A stretch of DNA of 64,000 bases. Source: Prochilodus magdalenae. Lineage: Eukaryota > Chordata > Actinopteri > Characiformes > Prochilodontidae. The stretch spans positions 194,501 to 258,500 of the forward strand of contig JAMWET010000513.1 of the NCBI GenBank assembly GCA_024036415.1. Reading direction: 5' to 3'. The stretch's first letter is position 1; every line of letters begins with the position of its first letter. A model generated the notes under the pieces. That model was not told the DNA's origin, did no database searches, and saw only the letters and a program-made list of their open reading frames with translations. Both the position numbers and the translations under genes were made by a program. Shown one piece after another: positions 1-12,684 of the stretch.

Positions 1-102
1 CTCACGGAGCCGTCAGTGTGCCAGTGTTACGGTGCTGCATGGTGAAGGCTGCAGCCCTGGTAGGCACCGTGTCGGTGGGAGGCAGGCTGGCTTGGTCTGC
101 AG

Positions 103-256
103 GCAGACGAGGGAGGCTGGAGCAGCAGGTTCCTGGAGGCGGTGATGGAGGACTCTGCTCAAAGCCTGAACAGTCTGACAGGTTCCACTGAGGGGCCGTG
201 AAAGCCAGGCGGCGAGTGAATGGAGACCGTTGTTCTTACGCTGTGGGCGGCTTCAT

Positions 257-291
<35 letters not shown>

Positions 292-2635
292 TTTGCTGTT
301 TCTTTTCCGTTACCTCCTACACCAGCCTCTTAACTCGGAGCAGCGTTTGAACTTTTCAGGAACACAGGCTTCGCCCACCAAACGTTCAGCTGCACACGAC
401 AGACGGGAGGAGGTCAAACAGAGCAGCTTAAAATCCAGAACTTATTAATGTACTGATCACCAGGTGAATAGATCAATGGATCCTTTCATCTTTACATCAA
501 ACAAAGACCACTCCTAGAAGAAATGCTCAGTGTAAATTAGAACTTAGAACCGTTTAAACACACACGCACGCACGCACACACACACACACTCACACACAGA
601 CAGACACGCCACATACACACTCACACGCACGCACACACACACATACACACATTCACTCACGCGCACGCACACACACACATACACACATTCACTCACGCGC
701 ACGCACACACACACATACACACATTCACTCACGCGCACGCACACACACACATACACACATTCACTCACACGCACGCACACACATACACACATTCACGCAC
801 ACGCACACACACACATACACACATGCACACGCACACACACACATTCACTCACACGAACGCACACACACACATTCACTCACACGAACGCACACACGCGCAC
901 ACACACACATACACACATTCACTCACACACTCACACGCACACACACACATACACACATTCACTCACACACTCACACGCACACACACACATACACACAAAC
1001 GCACACACATACACACATAAACACGCACACACACACATTCACTCACACGAACGCACACACACACATACACACATGCACACACACACATTCACTCACACGA
1101 ACGCACACACACACATTCACTCACACGAACGCACACACACACATTCACTCACACGAACGCACACACGCGCACACACACACATACACACATTCACTCACAC
1201 ACTCACACGCACACACACACATACACACATTCACTCACACACTCACACGCACACACACACATACACACAAACGCACACACATACACACATAAACACGCAC
1301 ACACACACATTCACTCACACGAACGCACACACACACATACACACATAAACACACACACGCACACACACACATACACACATTCACTCACACACACACTCAC
1401 ACGCACACACACACATACACACATAAACACACACATGCACACACTAGGGGGCAGTGAGCACACTTGCCCAGGGAGGTGTACAGGGGAACGATTGGGGGTT
1501 AGGTGCCGTGCTCAGGGGCTCTGGAGTCGTGTCCTGTGACTTCATGAGACCGGCCTGCAACCCTCCAGTCACGTCACCTTTAGGGGGCAGCGCTCGTGCA
1601 TCATGTCTGATATCGGTTGAGGCCTTCTCGTCCAACATCAGTGTCTGACCTCACAAACAAGCTTCTGGAAGAATGGTCAGAAATTCCCCTTCCCTCCTGT
1701 GGAGAGAATTCCCCTGAGAGTTGGAGCTGTTCTAGCTGTAAAGGGTGGAGCATCGTATTACACCCTGTGGATTAAGAATGGGGGGATCACTCAAGCTTAT
1801 GCGTGTGCAGACAGACGAGCGAAGACTTTAGGCCGTCGAGTGTTTACTGTACGGATGGGTGAAATGCGGAGGCCGTGCTCCGCGGTGGGTGGGGTGGTGG
1901 GTTAGGAACGTGGTGAACTCTCCTGTAACACTCGTTTCCTCTTCCTCCCTGCAGTTACAGAGGACAGCAACGAAACCCCCGCCTTCAGGAACTTCCTGAA
2001 GGAGAGGAAGAAGGTGGTGGAGGTGCGAAACAAGAAGTCACAGTGAGTACAGGACGTCAGAGGGGTCAAGCAGCTACGCCCTAAGCCTTGACCTCTGACC
2101 TCTGAGACCACCGTCAGCCTTCTGGTGTTGGACTTGGGCAGCGGAGCTGAAGTGGCGTCAGCAAACAGACCGCTCTGACTGAAGCAGCTGCAGCCGTTCC
2201 GGAGCGAGGAGAGCGGATCGGAGCCGGGATTTCTGGGGATTTACTGTGTTTGTGGACTGACGTAGGAAACGACTCGGCTCTGCTCCGGAGCTGAGCGATG
2301 AGGAGATCCTTCAGGACGTCCCTGTGTGACGCTCTCCTTTCGTGTGTACAGCCGCATGCCGTCAGATCACACGGTGTACGTGGTGAGTGTGTAGCACGTC
2401 CTCCACTGAGAACACACTGCTGCTGAAGTGTGCTCCGTGTGGAGGACGTGAGCAGGTAAACGTCATTTGACATGGAGAGATTTGTGCATGCACCTGTACA
2501 CCACAGCAGTCCTCCCGCTCCAGGCTCATCCCGTTCACCTGTTCACAGAGTCTACAGGGGTCTTTTAAGGCCAGCACTGCAGAATTCCTGCTGGGTGAGA
2601 TTCTCCGGCTGCTTTCTGTCCTGTCCTTCATTTAA
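103..2635 (+). CDS. Unidentified gene, 3' exons (partial)
   Basis: I do not recognise this protein. Four stretches splice with consistent phase: 103-181 (acceptor TCTGCAG, donor G|GTTCC), 1955-2042 (acceptor CCTGCAG, donor ACA|GTGAGT), 2352-2382 (acceptor TGTACAG, donor GTG|GTGAGT) and 2549-2635 (acceptor TTCACAG, stop TAA at 2633). Short readable segments are [14 protein letters not shown] in the first, [16 protein letters not shown] in the second, PSDHTVYV in the third and [12 protein letters not shown] in the last. The second exon is rich in charged residues; no membrane segment or signal peptide is visible. Earlier exons would lie left of the window. A polyadenylation signal 93 nt after the stop fits the end of a gene. 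Alternative reading: if the second exon is not spliced at ACA|GTGAGT, its frame stops at once (TGA at 2044), which would make it a terminal exon. The first exon is the weakest part of the model because its donor is poor. Confidence 0.45.
254..294. repeat. (ATTT)n microsatellite
   Basis: About ten perfect TTTA/ATTT tetranucleotides. It lies in the proposed intron between the first two exons of the unidentified gene. Confidence 0.9.
556..1440. repeat. Long CA-rich compound satellite
   Basis: Nearly 900 bp of CA dinucleotides interrupted regularly by CATACACACATTCACTCA, CACGCGCACG and CACGAACG blocks, so higher-order units of about 40-60 bp are visible over simple (CA)n. Long open frames here (Met-His-Thr-rich on one strand, Cys-Val-rich on the other) are repeat artefacts. 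Confidence 0.9.
1444..1954. other. Non-coding, putative intron
   Basis: No coding potential recognised between the CA array and the exon at 1955. Short GGAGAGAATTCCCCT-like pieces near 1700 resemble the TIR of the TTAA-type MITEs seen elsewhere in this window and may be a relic. Confidence 0.4.
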
Positions 2636-2727
2636 ACCAGATGACGTGCATCCTCCGGTGTCATATCTACATAGCTTCATAGACATTGGGAATGTTAATA
2701 AATGCTGTATTTTGACTTTGTTATGAA

Positions 2728-2733
2728 AATAAA
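2728..2733 (+). terminator. Polyadenylation signal AATAAA
   Basis: A canonical AATAAA lies 93 nt after the TAA of the gene ending at 2635. Its position supports the terminal-exon model of that unidentified gene. No transcript evidence is available. Confidence 0.4.
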
Positions 2734-3008
2734 CTATTTTATAGATAACTGGAATCTGTGTAGTGGAATAAGGAGATAGTTTGGTATACAGATTCAAGCG
2801 TGCGGCTTCATAATGTGTTGGGTGAAGCAGAGTCCTAAAGTAGCCAATCAGAGCAGACCTTTTTTGCATGTGTCAGTCTTTGAAGTGTAGTGCCTAAAAA
2901 CAGCCTGTAAAAATCTATCCACACAAAAAATCCACACAAAAAACATAGTAAGTGGCCCTAAAAATAAAATCCAACAGAAAGGTGGGGCCCTAGAAAAACC
3001 TCCATCCA
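2734..3008. other. Intergenic, nothing recognised
   Basis: AT-rich sequence after the polyadenylation signal. I see no coding pattern or clear repeat before the MITE at 3009. Confidence 0.4.
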
Positions 3009-3242
3009 CAGTGGTGGTGAAGGTAACCAGACGTCCCCCTCTAAAAGCTCCCTCACAGGAAGTTCCTACAGGAGGTGGTTCTGAATACACTGCCTGATGT
3101 CTGAGACGCTGTTTATGATAGTGTGGAGAAGATCTCAGCCTTAAACTCCATTCATGGTGGAGGGATACATGCTGCAGGGCGCTGTGAGGTCAAATAGTCC
3201 CCCAAAGGAACTTAGTATTTCCAGGTTTTCCAGATTTTCATC
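3009..3242 (-). mobile_element. CAGTGGTGGTGA-type MITE, truncated copy
   Basis: One of five closely similar copies in the window (others at 21893, 45350, 55889 and 58606). It begins with the terminal inverted repeat CAGTGGTGGTGAAGGTAACC and runs through the shared core ending in CCAGATTTTCAT, where this copy stops. The complete copies continue to an inverted terminus. No coding capacity, so it is non-autonomous. Confidence 0.75.
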
Positions 3243-3810
3243 TTTGGCACCTGCATAGTGCACCTATAGAGTCAGTGTTTCCGATAAAGTGGCCACTGAG
3301 CCTAGCCGCAGGGCGCTCGGTGGAGCTGAGGCGTGTTAATGAATGGATGGATCGGTGTGTGAGTAGTACATGCTCCAGGCTGGGCTGAATTACGAGTGGG
3401 CTGCAGCCGCTCCGGTGCCATATGGAGCGGCGCTGAGCGTGTGGAACGCTCGGAGCTGCCGCCCTCCATCCTTCTGTTACACCACTTAACATTCTCCTGC
3501 GGCCTCACACGCGTGAAATACCATTCAGTGGGCGTGAAAGAAGACTGCACCCTGAATATTCACAGAACGGCACACTCACCCACCCAGCAACTTTCATCTA
3601 CAGACCTGCAGCCTGAGGAGCTACACACGCTGTGTGCAGAGGCCAGTGTGTGGATATTCACCCAGCACACATCCAGCAGTATTTACTGGGGAAGATGGGA
3701 ATTCTGGGTTCTATCCTATTTATTTAAACACAGGGACATATAGACTTCCCTTACATCCAACCTATATCAGCATAGAAGCTCACTGGACCAAACCCGAGGT
3801 CCCCTGTGAC
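3243..3810. other. Intergenic, nothing recognised
   Basis: Mixed sequence with a short GATAAAGTGGCCACTGAG piece related to the GGCCACTTTATT repeat at 15.35 kb. No gene signal was found. Confidence 0.4.
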
Positions 3811-3814
3811 TGAA

Positions 3815-4090
3815 CCGTACCATGTACCCCCTCCACCAGCACCAGTAACAGCTGCGACTGGATTGGACATGTACTGGACCAGGTTCTGGATGTAGCCACA
3901 TCAGTGTTCAGACACTCTCAGGTGGTCCAGATGTGGTGGAGGCCTTCCCTGGCACAGTTCCGAGGAGAATTCCCTGTAGGCTGGGATTGTATCCACTGCT
4001 GGTAGAACCGTATGACCGTACGCTTCCACACACCTGCAGATTCAGCTACTTCCTCACACTATGGTCTTTGGCCACGCCCACATGCAGTCC
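3815..4090 (-). repeat. Interspersed repeat, partner of the 12.7 kb copy
   Basis: The reverse complement of this stretch matches 12685-12860 closely. Shared landmarks are TGGGCGTGGCCAAAGACCAT, GAAGCGTACGGTCATAC and CCAGTACATG, followed by GGTGCTGGTGGAGGGGGTAC. The copy here is about 110 bp longer in the middle. A shorter relative (GGGCTACATCCAGAACC) lies near 34790. Family unknown. Confidence 0.7.
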
Positions 4091-4110
4091 CTCCTTTTAG
4101 CCAATCATTA

Positions 4111-4329
4111 CATTTACATTTACATTTCTGGCATTTAGCTGACGCTCTTATCCAGAGCGACTTACAAGGTTAATCACATTACAGGTAGGCCAGTGTGGTG
4201 TTAGGAGTCTTGCCCAAGGACTCTTATTGGTGTAGCACAGCATAGTCACCCAGACCGGGATTCGAACCCCAGTCTCCCACGTGTGGTGGTGGCTACTTGG
4301 TGGGTAGTGGTGTTATCCGCTGAGCTACA
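4111..4329 (-). mobile_element. tRNA-derived SINE with target-site duplication
   Basis: On the minus strand the element starts with a tRNA-like head containing an A box (TAGCTCAGCGG) and a B box (GGTTCGAATCC), the internal RNA polymerase III promoter. The other end holds the fish SINE tail sequence GCATTTAGCTGACGCTCTTA with ATTTAC repeats. It is flanked by a perfect 10-bp duplication, CCAATCATTA, at 4101-4110 and 4330-4339, so insertion by target-primed reverse transcription is well supported. It is not a functional tRNA gene. Confidence 0.88.
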
Positions 4330-4935
4330 CCAATCATTAACATCTGCTCTGGAGCCATTTTCCACACATGGAACGAGACATTCCCTGCACTGTAGCACCT
4401 CCTCCCAATCTATGGACCCCGGCACTCACACCCCACAGGGATTTATAGTCCCATCATCCTCGTGCAGCGCCACCTGCAGGAGCCTGAAGGTACTACCACC
4501 ATAAACACACACAAGGGGGGTCTCGTTTATTTGGCTGGTGAGCTTTAAGCTTCAGCTCTAGATGCATATTTTGTCCAAGTACATTATATCTCCAAAATCA
4601 TAATTTAATAAGTACATGACGTGCGGTGTGTGTTATTCCACTACCTCTTCAGCTGAAACTATGTTCAGTACATGCATATAAAATTAATTTCAGTTTCTAT
4701 AATGTCAGGTGGGTCAGGGTCTTCATGGTGCAGTCACTGCAAACCCAGTTACATGGTGCCAGCCTGCCATCTGCGTGCCCAGGGCGCTTCTTTCATAGCA
4801 GGACCAGCCTGTGTATAAATGCTGTGTGATGCCAGCTCAGACCGCTGGAGCCTGCTGTGTGCCCAGCTGAACCAGCAGTAGGCCCGTTTAGACCAGCTCA
4901 ATCAAGCCTATACCAGCACGCTGGTCTCTGACCCG

Positions 4936-5040
4936 CTCACACACCACCACGTCAGTGTCACTGCAGCGCTGAGAATGATGCACCACCCCCATGTGGGTCT
5001 GGGGTGGTCCTGTGGGGGTCCTGACCACTGAGGACCAGCG
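4936..5040 (+). mobile_element. Terminal fragment of the palindromic MITE
   Basis: The sequence from CACCACCACGTCAGTGTC through GCTGAGAATGAT to GGGGGTCCTGACCA matches the right terminal inverted repeat of the 53029-53688 element. Only this end is present. Confidence 0.75.
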
Positions 5041-5044
5041 GTTA

Positions 5045-7000
5045 TCCCTACCTGCCGGTATTCCAGACTCAGACACTGAGACTTTGGACCCAGATCTTAC
5101 CGGTTCCAGAAGGCTCTGGTTCTGAGAGGCGCGTGTGTTCTCGGCAGTGAGAGCCGGCGAGGTGGTTTGATCCGGTTCTGCGGCTGAGGTTCTATTTTGG
5201 GTTAGAGCCGCACTCATTCATGTGCTGTTCTTTCTTCTCGCTCGCTCTGCCTCTGTGTGTAGGTGACTCATCTCCTCTGAAGTGTGGAGGTCGTGCGGCT
5301 CGCCTAACAATGGCAGCTGTCTGCGAAGTGTGAGTCACTCTGGGCTTATTTAATGGCACCCCATTCCTGCACACCCACCTGTGAACTTCTGCTGTTGGGC
5401 CGAGCGGAGCGGAGAGCGGATCCGGAGCTGAATGCGAGCCGGTGGGGAAATGTCAGACCGCCTACTATAATTACACGTCTGGAGAGGGAGAACAGGAGGG
5501 AACACTGAACCAAAGACGGCCTGCAGACAGACATACACGAAAACAGGACTGTCATTCTCTCAGTTCATCCCTGCAGCATTCCCGCTCATTCCTAAAGCAC
5601 ACAAACTCCCCACTGTTAGCCTAACACTGTATGCACGGTGGCTTTGATCAACACCGTTAGCATCCTCATTAGCATGAAATGAACTCCAACTCTGCATGAC
5701 CAGGTGTGTTTCCTAAATACGCTAGAACTGGTGAGTGTTGTGTGGTTATGGACGCACGCAGCACCACGTTCTTAAAGGATACTGACTTAAAGGATACGGA
5801 TGGAGCTGGTGGTCTTATAGACTCTACAGTGGTACACTGAGCAGCTCCACCTGCTGAGAGTCTGAACCAGTCCATATCCTGATCCACCACATCTACTCCT
5901 GATGTACACAGTATGATACTCCTCCATATCTCCACCTCTAATATATATTTAGTGGTGTAAAAACTTTGATCTCTTTTTCTGCACAGTGTAAAAGCTCTAG
6001 TTCTCCTTTCAGGTTAGTGAATATTCATGATGGACCGACCAATAGAATCGCTCCAAACCTGCTTAGTAATAAACCTTGTTCTATCAGCTCCACTGCAGGG
6101 TAAGGAAGCTGCTCCATCCTCCTGTACAGCTCCACTCTGGAGGGGTTTAAGGTGGACTGGATAATTCCATTCTGGAGGGTTTAAGGTGGACTGCATAATT
6201 CAATGAGAGGGTTTAAGGTGGACTGGATAATTCCAGGAGAGGGTTTTAAGGTGGACTGGGTAATTAATAAACACACACAGCATAAATAGAAGCAATAATA
6301 AATTGAAACAGTAAAGTCGCATATGGGCCCTTTAAAGTCACATGTTTGTCTGGCAGGGTGGGTGATTTGGGTGATTGGGTCATCAGTACGTTTAACTGTC
6401 CATGGTGTTATTACAGTGCACCGCACACCGAACTTCCCAGTAATCGGATGGCGCTGTGTGGAGCGAGGCCAGGCCGTTAAGAGCTGTGAGTCATGTGCTG
6501 TGGTTCTGGCGGTGATGTCATGCTTTCATGCCCCAGTTCAGTCCAGCGCTGACCTGGACAGGCCGAACACATCAGGCTCAGTGCTGCAGGATGCATGATG
6601 TCATCGCCTGGAAAAGGAAAGTAGATGTGAACAGTACTCTGTCTCTCACTAATACAGCTTCGGGAGCAGACACATCCCGGCAGCTGAAACAACACTGTAC
6701 ATACACACTGCTTAACATACAGGGAGGAGTCAGGCTAGTGGAGTTTAATACCTGCACCGTAGGATGAACTGGGCGGTGATGGAACTTTGATGTTATTGTA
6801 AAGCGTGAATTCCCATAATTCCGGTTGAATAATGGATGTATGTCGGGTTAAAGGGGTGAACTCGGTTTATTACCGCCCTGTATGCTGCATCATAGACATG
6901 CATCAAAATAGCATATTACTGTACTGCATGCTGTTCATAATCCATACTACTGTGACTCTGTCCTGCACATCCTCCTTAGGCTACATCCTATATTTAATGG
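5045..7000. other. Intergenic; minor tandem repeat at 6125-6265
   Basis: No exon was recognised. Around 6125-6265 the motif GGGTTTAAGGTGGACTGGAT recurs four times at about 40-bp spacing. The rest is unique-looking sequence with scattered TTAGC-rich pieces. Confidence 0.5.
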
Positions 7001-7002
7001 CG

Positions 7003-7625
7003 AGCAGTGTGTAGTAGTGTGTAGTAATGGTGTAGTAGTGTGTATTAGTGGTGTAGTAATGTGTAGTAGTGTGTAGTAGTGGTGTAGTAGTGTGTAGTAG
7101 TGGTGTAGTAGTGTGTAGTAGTGGTGTAGTAGTGTGTAGTAGTGGTGTAGTAATGTGTAGTAGTGTGTAGTAGTGGTGTAGTAATTTGTAGTAGTGGTGT
7201 AGTAGTGTGTAGTAGTGGTGTAGTAGTGTGTAGTAGTGTGTAGTAGTGGTGTAGTAGTGTGTAGTAGTGGTGTAGTAGTGTGTAGTAGTGGTGTAGTAGT
7301 GTGTAGTAGTGGTGTAGTAATGTGTAGTAGTGGTGTAGTAGTGTGTAGTAATGTGTAGTAATGTATAGTAGTGGTGTAGTAGTGTGTAGTAGTGGTGTAG
7401 TAGTGGTGTAGTAGTGTGTAGTAATGTGTAGTAGTGGTGTAGTAGTGTGTAGTAGTGGTGTAGTAATGTGTAGTAGTGGTGTAGTAGTGTGTAGTAGTGG
7501 TGTAGTAATGTGTAGTAGTGGTGTAGTAGTGTGTAGTAGTAGTGTGTAGTAATGGTGTAGTAATGGTGTAGTAGGGTGTAGTAGTGGTGTAGTAGTGGTG
7601 TAGTAGTGTGTAGTAGTTGTGCAGT
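7003..7625. repeat. TAGTGTGTAGTAGTGG minisatellite
   Basis: Over 600 bp built from GTGTAGTAGT and GGTGTAGTAG blocks in mixed order. The minus strand is stop-free over more than 200 codons (Tyr-Thr-His-rich); this is a repeat artefact. Confidence 0.92.
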
Positions 7626-7689
7626 GTATGCCATTTAGAATGCCTCTGCTAGTTTATGAATACACTGTTAGCCAGTTAGCATCAGACAC

Positions 7690-8275
7690 ATGCTGCATTC
7701 CATGACATAATACTATATTGCATACTACATACTGCATACTACATACTGCATACTACATACTGTGACTGCACGCTGCATACCACATATTACTGTTGAGAAG
7801 TGTACAGCACGTCATTTGGAATGACTCTGCTAGCCTTATAGATATACAGTAAGCTAGCTAGCATTACAGATATACAGTTAGCCTTTAAAGTTGCATACTG
7901 CAATACTGCATACTGTATACTATGACTTTATGCTGCATACTACATACTATTTTGAATAATGACTGGTGCACATAATGTTATATTGATCTACTGGTTTCAT
8001 GGATATACAGTTAGATACCTAGCCTTGTGGATCTACAGTGCCTTTAAAATGACATACTACTATACTGTATCCTGCATACTACATACTATTGGTGAGAAGT
8101 GTACAGCAGGTTACTACATACTATTCTGAGTAGTGGGGGTGTACAGTATGTCAGTTGAAATGCTTCTGCTAAACAGTTAGCTAGCTAGCATCATAGATAC
8201 ATACTGCATTCAAAAAAGCAAACTACTGTACTGCATACTACATACTACATACTGCATACTACATACTAACTTGGT
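7690..8275. repeat. CATACTACATACTG repeat cluster
   Basis: Clusters of CATACTACATACTGCATACT alternate with longer segments sharing GATATACAGTTAGCTAGC. The segments return at about 7690, 7860, 8040 and 8200, which suggests a higher-order unit of roughly 170 bp. Confidence 0.75.
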
Positions 8276-8279
8276 GAGA

Positions 8280-10190
8280 GTCCGTGCAGGAGTGGTCTAC
8301 ATCCTGGTGTTTTAATGCTGATTCGAGCCTGTAAGTGATTCATGCTAAGTGCTTGTACTGTTAGCATGTCCGAGCGAAGCATGCTGTACTACCTGGTATT
8401 TGGGGGAAGGGTGTGTTTAGCTCGTTAGCCTCACAGATGTGTAATTAGCTGCTATGATTAGAAACACACTACAGTGCTTTTCATAAAGCCCTTTGTTGTT
8501 TGTGACGATAACAGTGAATTTGAAACAGGCCTGCGAGGGGAGTCCCCTAATGGTACAGGCCCTTTCCGTGAACCTGGTGGGGTCACTGTATTCGGGGAGG
8601 TGGGCTGTGTTCACACCAGCGCTTTAATGCTCCACAGCACTGCGCTGCTTTTGCCGTAAGCACCGCGGAGATGGTGGTGCTGGCTGCGCGTGATGTGTGC
8701 AGGGTGATGTGATCTGAGGTGTGTCAGGCTCTGCACTGGAAGCTGCATCACCGTGCCCTCTTCTGATTGGCTGGCAGTGACATCACCGCTCTGCTGCTGT
8801 GCTGATGATGAGGAGGCTTTCCTCGCAGGACCTTTGTTTTTCTCCTCATCTGTCCTTCCCTCTGCCGGGTCATACCTTCAGCCTGCGTCTGTCTCCCTGC
8901 AGCTTCTGCTTCCCTGCGGCCGCTCCATCCATCCATCCATCCCTCCATCCCCACCTATATATACCTCCTCCTCTATGCCTTTGTCGTGATTCTCCTTGCT
9001 GCTCAAGGCCGCCTCCTTCACCATGTGTGTGTGAGCGTGTGGGTGTGTGTGTGCACACGACTCTCTGCTGAGCAGACAGCTGGATGACATCATCCACAGA
9101 GTGTGAGGAGAATAGCAGATGAGAGCAGAGAGTGTGTGAGTCTGAGTGTGCAGGTATTTAGATCTTTGTGGGGACCGTGTGTGGTGTATATATATACCCC
9201 ATACAGCTACACAGACAAATAGATAGTAGATAGTTTCTAGGGGAAGTTATCATGAGCTATAGGGGCGGTACTATTACTGCACATATGTAATATATATGGA
9301 TTATTATTATATATTGCTGTTTACATATAGAACAAATATGGAACAGTAGTTTTACACCATGCATTCATCAAGTACATGCATATTATTGCTGTTGGCCTCA
9401 TCTCCAGATTCTTCACTTTGGAATAGCCTTTCTGGAATTCTTTGTTCTGAATATTTCTGTTTATTATAAATTTGAGCATGTAGTTAAGAGCAGCTGGCAT
9501 TTTTAAATCTGTAAGTAAACCTGAGATACACGGTCAGACTAATGCTACATGTAGTAGATATGGGATATACGGTATTATACTGGATTACATATAGAATCTT
9601 ACATACACCTGGGGGACATATGTATGACGTCATGTCCTGACTTTGTATAAAAACAAGCTTGTGTATGTGTGTCTGCAGCTCTCTCTCCTCCTCCTCCTCC
9701 TCCTCCTCCTCTGGTAAACACATCCAGTGCTGCACCCTTTAAAATATTCAGATCCTCAGGTCCTGAAAGAACCCTGGGCCTGTGCGGCTCTTTGTGGTGG
9801 ACCTGCTGCTGCTGCTGCTGCAGGTGTGCGGTAATGAAGGGTCTGCTCTAATGCGCATCACACTCGGCTCTATTAATAACCGGCTCAGATAGGCGCGGCG
9901 TTCCCTCCTGGCCCTGTCGGCTCTGCAGATCAGATGGAAGCGCTGTTGGGCTGGACGGCTGATGATTGAGTTCTGTGTTTGATGTGGTCTGGGCAGGTGT
10001 GTTCTGACGGGCCTGTGTTGGTGTGGTGAGGCTCAGTACGTCCTGTTCTGTTCTGTCCTGATTAACACGCTCACCCCGGAGCACCACAGGGAAGCTCCTC
10101 CACCGTACCTGGGAGAATAGCGGGCTGGGCTGAGCTCATACAGTCTGCAGTGAATCAGAATAGACCCACAAACCCCACAGTCTTTATAGT
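8280..10190. other. Intergenic with short microsatellites
   Basis: No exon was supported. Small repeats include (CATC)n near 8925, (CCT)n near 9687-9712 and (CTG)n near 9805. The remaining sequence shows no family I recognise. Confidence 0.5.
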
Positions 10191-10194
10191 CTAG

Positions 10195-10353
10195 TAACTA
10201 TTATATTATATCATATTATATTATTACTAAATTATATTATATTATATTATATTATATTATATTATTACTAAATTATATTATATTATATTATATTATATTA
10301 TATTATATTATTACTATTACTATTACTATTATATTATATTATATTATATTATC

Positions 10354-10385
<32 letters not shown>

Positions 10386-10390
10386 TTATA
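10195..10390. repeat. (TATTA)n / ATT-rich microsatellite
   Basis: Tandem ATATT pentamers with ACTATT and ATTATT variants over about 195 bp. Confidence 0.92.
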
Positions 10391-10424
10391 CAAGATGTTT
10401 TGTGTGCATGTATGTTACGCATAA

Positions 10425-11590
10425 ATTCCTCTTTATACACTGTTACAGTATACTTGCACACTCTACACTGTTGTAGTTTACTTCACACTACATTGTTGTA
10501 TACTGCACATACACTACTGTATACTACACCACACAGTTACTGTATACTGCACACTACACTGTTACCGCATACTGCACACTACACTGTTACAGTATACTGC
10601 ACACTACACTGTTACTGTTTACTTCACACTACATTGTTACCGTATACTGCACACTACTGTTACTGTATACTGCACACCACACAGTTACTGTATACTGCAC
10701 ACTACACTGTTACAGTATACTGCACACTACACTGTTACAGTATACTGCACACTACACTGTTACTTTATACTTCACACTACATTGTTACCGTATACTGCAC
10801 ACTACACTGTTACCGCATACTGCACACTACACTGTTACAGTATACTGCACACTACACTGTTACAGTATACTGCACACTACACTGTTACTGTTTACTTCAC
10901 ACTACATTGTTACCGTATACTGCACACTACACTGTTACTGTATACTGCACACCACACAGTTACTGTATACTGCACACTACACTGTTACAGTATACTGCAC
11001 ACTACACTGTTACAGTATACTGCACACTACACTGTTACTTTATACTTCACACTACATTGTTACCGTATACTGCACACTACACTGTTACCGTATACTGCAC
11101 ACTACAATGTTACCGTATACTGCACACTATATTTTTACAGTATACTGCACACTACACTGTTACTGTATACTGCACACTACACTGTTACTATATACTGCAC
11201 ACTACACTGTTACTGTATACTGCACACTATTATGTTACTGTATACTGCACACTATGTTTTTACAATATACTGCACATCACACAGTTACTGTATACTGCAC
11301 ACTACACTGTTACCGCATACTGCACACTGCACAGTTACTGTATCCTGTACACCACACTGTTACTGCATACTGCACACCACACTGTTACTGTATACTGCAC
11401 ACCACACTGTTACTGTATACTGCACACTACACTGTTACCGTATACTGCACACCACACAGTTACCGCATACTGCACACCACACTGTTACTGTATACTGCAC
11501 ACCACACAGTTACCGTATACTGCACACCACACTGTTACTGTATACTGCACACCACACTGTTACTGTATACTGCACACTATATTTTACAGT
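10425..11590 (+). repeat. 25-bp minisatellite (about 45 copies)
   Basis: The unit joins TACTGCACACTACACTG and TTACAGTA, with C/T and A/G variants. Because 25 is not a multiple of 3 and the unit is stop-free in all three plus frames, three long frames stay open together with a 25-residue period. None has a credible start, splice context or neighbouring exons, so I do not call a protein here. Confidence 0.93.
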
Positions 11591-11591
11591 A

Positions 11592-12684
11592 CCCTACGCG
11601 CTCCGTGTTTCTCTAAGATCTGATCGCTCGAGGTTCATTCAGCTGAACTGGGGCTGGATTATTTCTTCACTCGGAGGTTTAAATGAGGGCCGTTTGTGGA
11701 GTTTGGCAGGTGATCACATGAACAGATGGGCCGCAGACAGACTGCTCAAACAGAGCCACACACACTCATTCGTCTCCTTCAGCATTTTTAGATCTGACAT
11801 TTCAGATGCTGCTTCATCCGGACTGAGCCGGTTCCACACAAGGATCGGGTTCAGAGCTGAGCGAGTGAATCACGGCTGAGAGAATCATTACCATCATTAC
11901 GCTGAACTTTTAAACTGTGCATGAAAACAGACTGAAGCTTCAGGTCCACCTTGTTCTCAGATCAGGCTGGAGAACAGGCCTCTAAACTGGCACTGTTAGA
12001 ACCCATTACTAGTCTCAGGCAGACACTCTGACCACAGTGAGAGATTTAGCCATCACTACCGCTGCTGGAAACATGCTAATGCGCCCCTTATAGTCGTCCA
12101 TACAGTGAGTCCAGTTTAGGGTTCAACCCCCTTCTGATGATGTACCTTAAAGGTGGGGCTAACGCTAAATGGCTAACATGACTGTTAGGAAGCTGAATAA
12201 CATCAGTGGCTATGCTAGCAGCCATCATTTCTTAATCATTGTTGAGGCCATTTCCAGTGATTGCATAATGTATCTATAATACAATGCATGCTGGATATTG
12301 TAGTGAAATGCTAATATCAGCCTTTAAGGATGCTACATAGCCCCACCCATGAAAGAGAGCTGTTCTGGTGACCTCCCAGTGTCTGAGCAGAGTCCCTGGG
12401 GTGCATTGCTTCCTCACACTCACTTAGCTTCACCCCTTGCTAAAAGCATCACTGGAGGGTCATGGTTAATGCAACCAGGCCATCACGCAGCCCTGCGAGC
12501 AAGTTTTCACTGGCCACTCCTCCTTGCTGTGCTACTTCTTCATCCACAGTTACGAGGTTGTATATTATTTCTATGTTAAACTAATTTCTAGCTTTTTACA
12601 TTCATTTGAAGTACATTTATTAGTAAAATATTTTTTTCTACACATCTTTTACTTGCTTTGAGAATGCATTCAGGAAATGTCTAA
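11592..12684. other. Intergenic, nothing recognised
   Basis: Mixed sequence upstream of stmn4 with no coding pattern I can support. Confidence 0.45.

Noticed and set aside
823..1348. Histidine/threonine-rich open frames in the first kilobase
   Set aside because: CA-dinucleotide satellite artefacts.
4111..4329. tRNA gene on the minus strand
   Set aside because: A and B boxes are present, but the cloverleaf is poor and the sequence continues into a SINE tail with a target duplication.
6981..7634. 217-codon Tyr/Thr/His-rich minus-strand open frame
   Set aside because: Pure product of the TAGTG minisatellite.
10400..11879. Long overlapping plus-strand open frames (407, 365 and 169 codons)
   Set aside because: All three follow the 25-bp satellite with a 25-residue period and have no splice or domain support.
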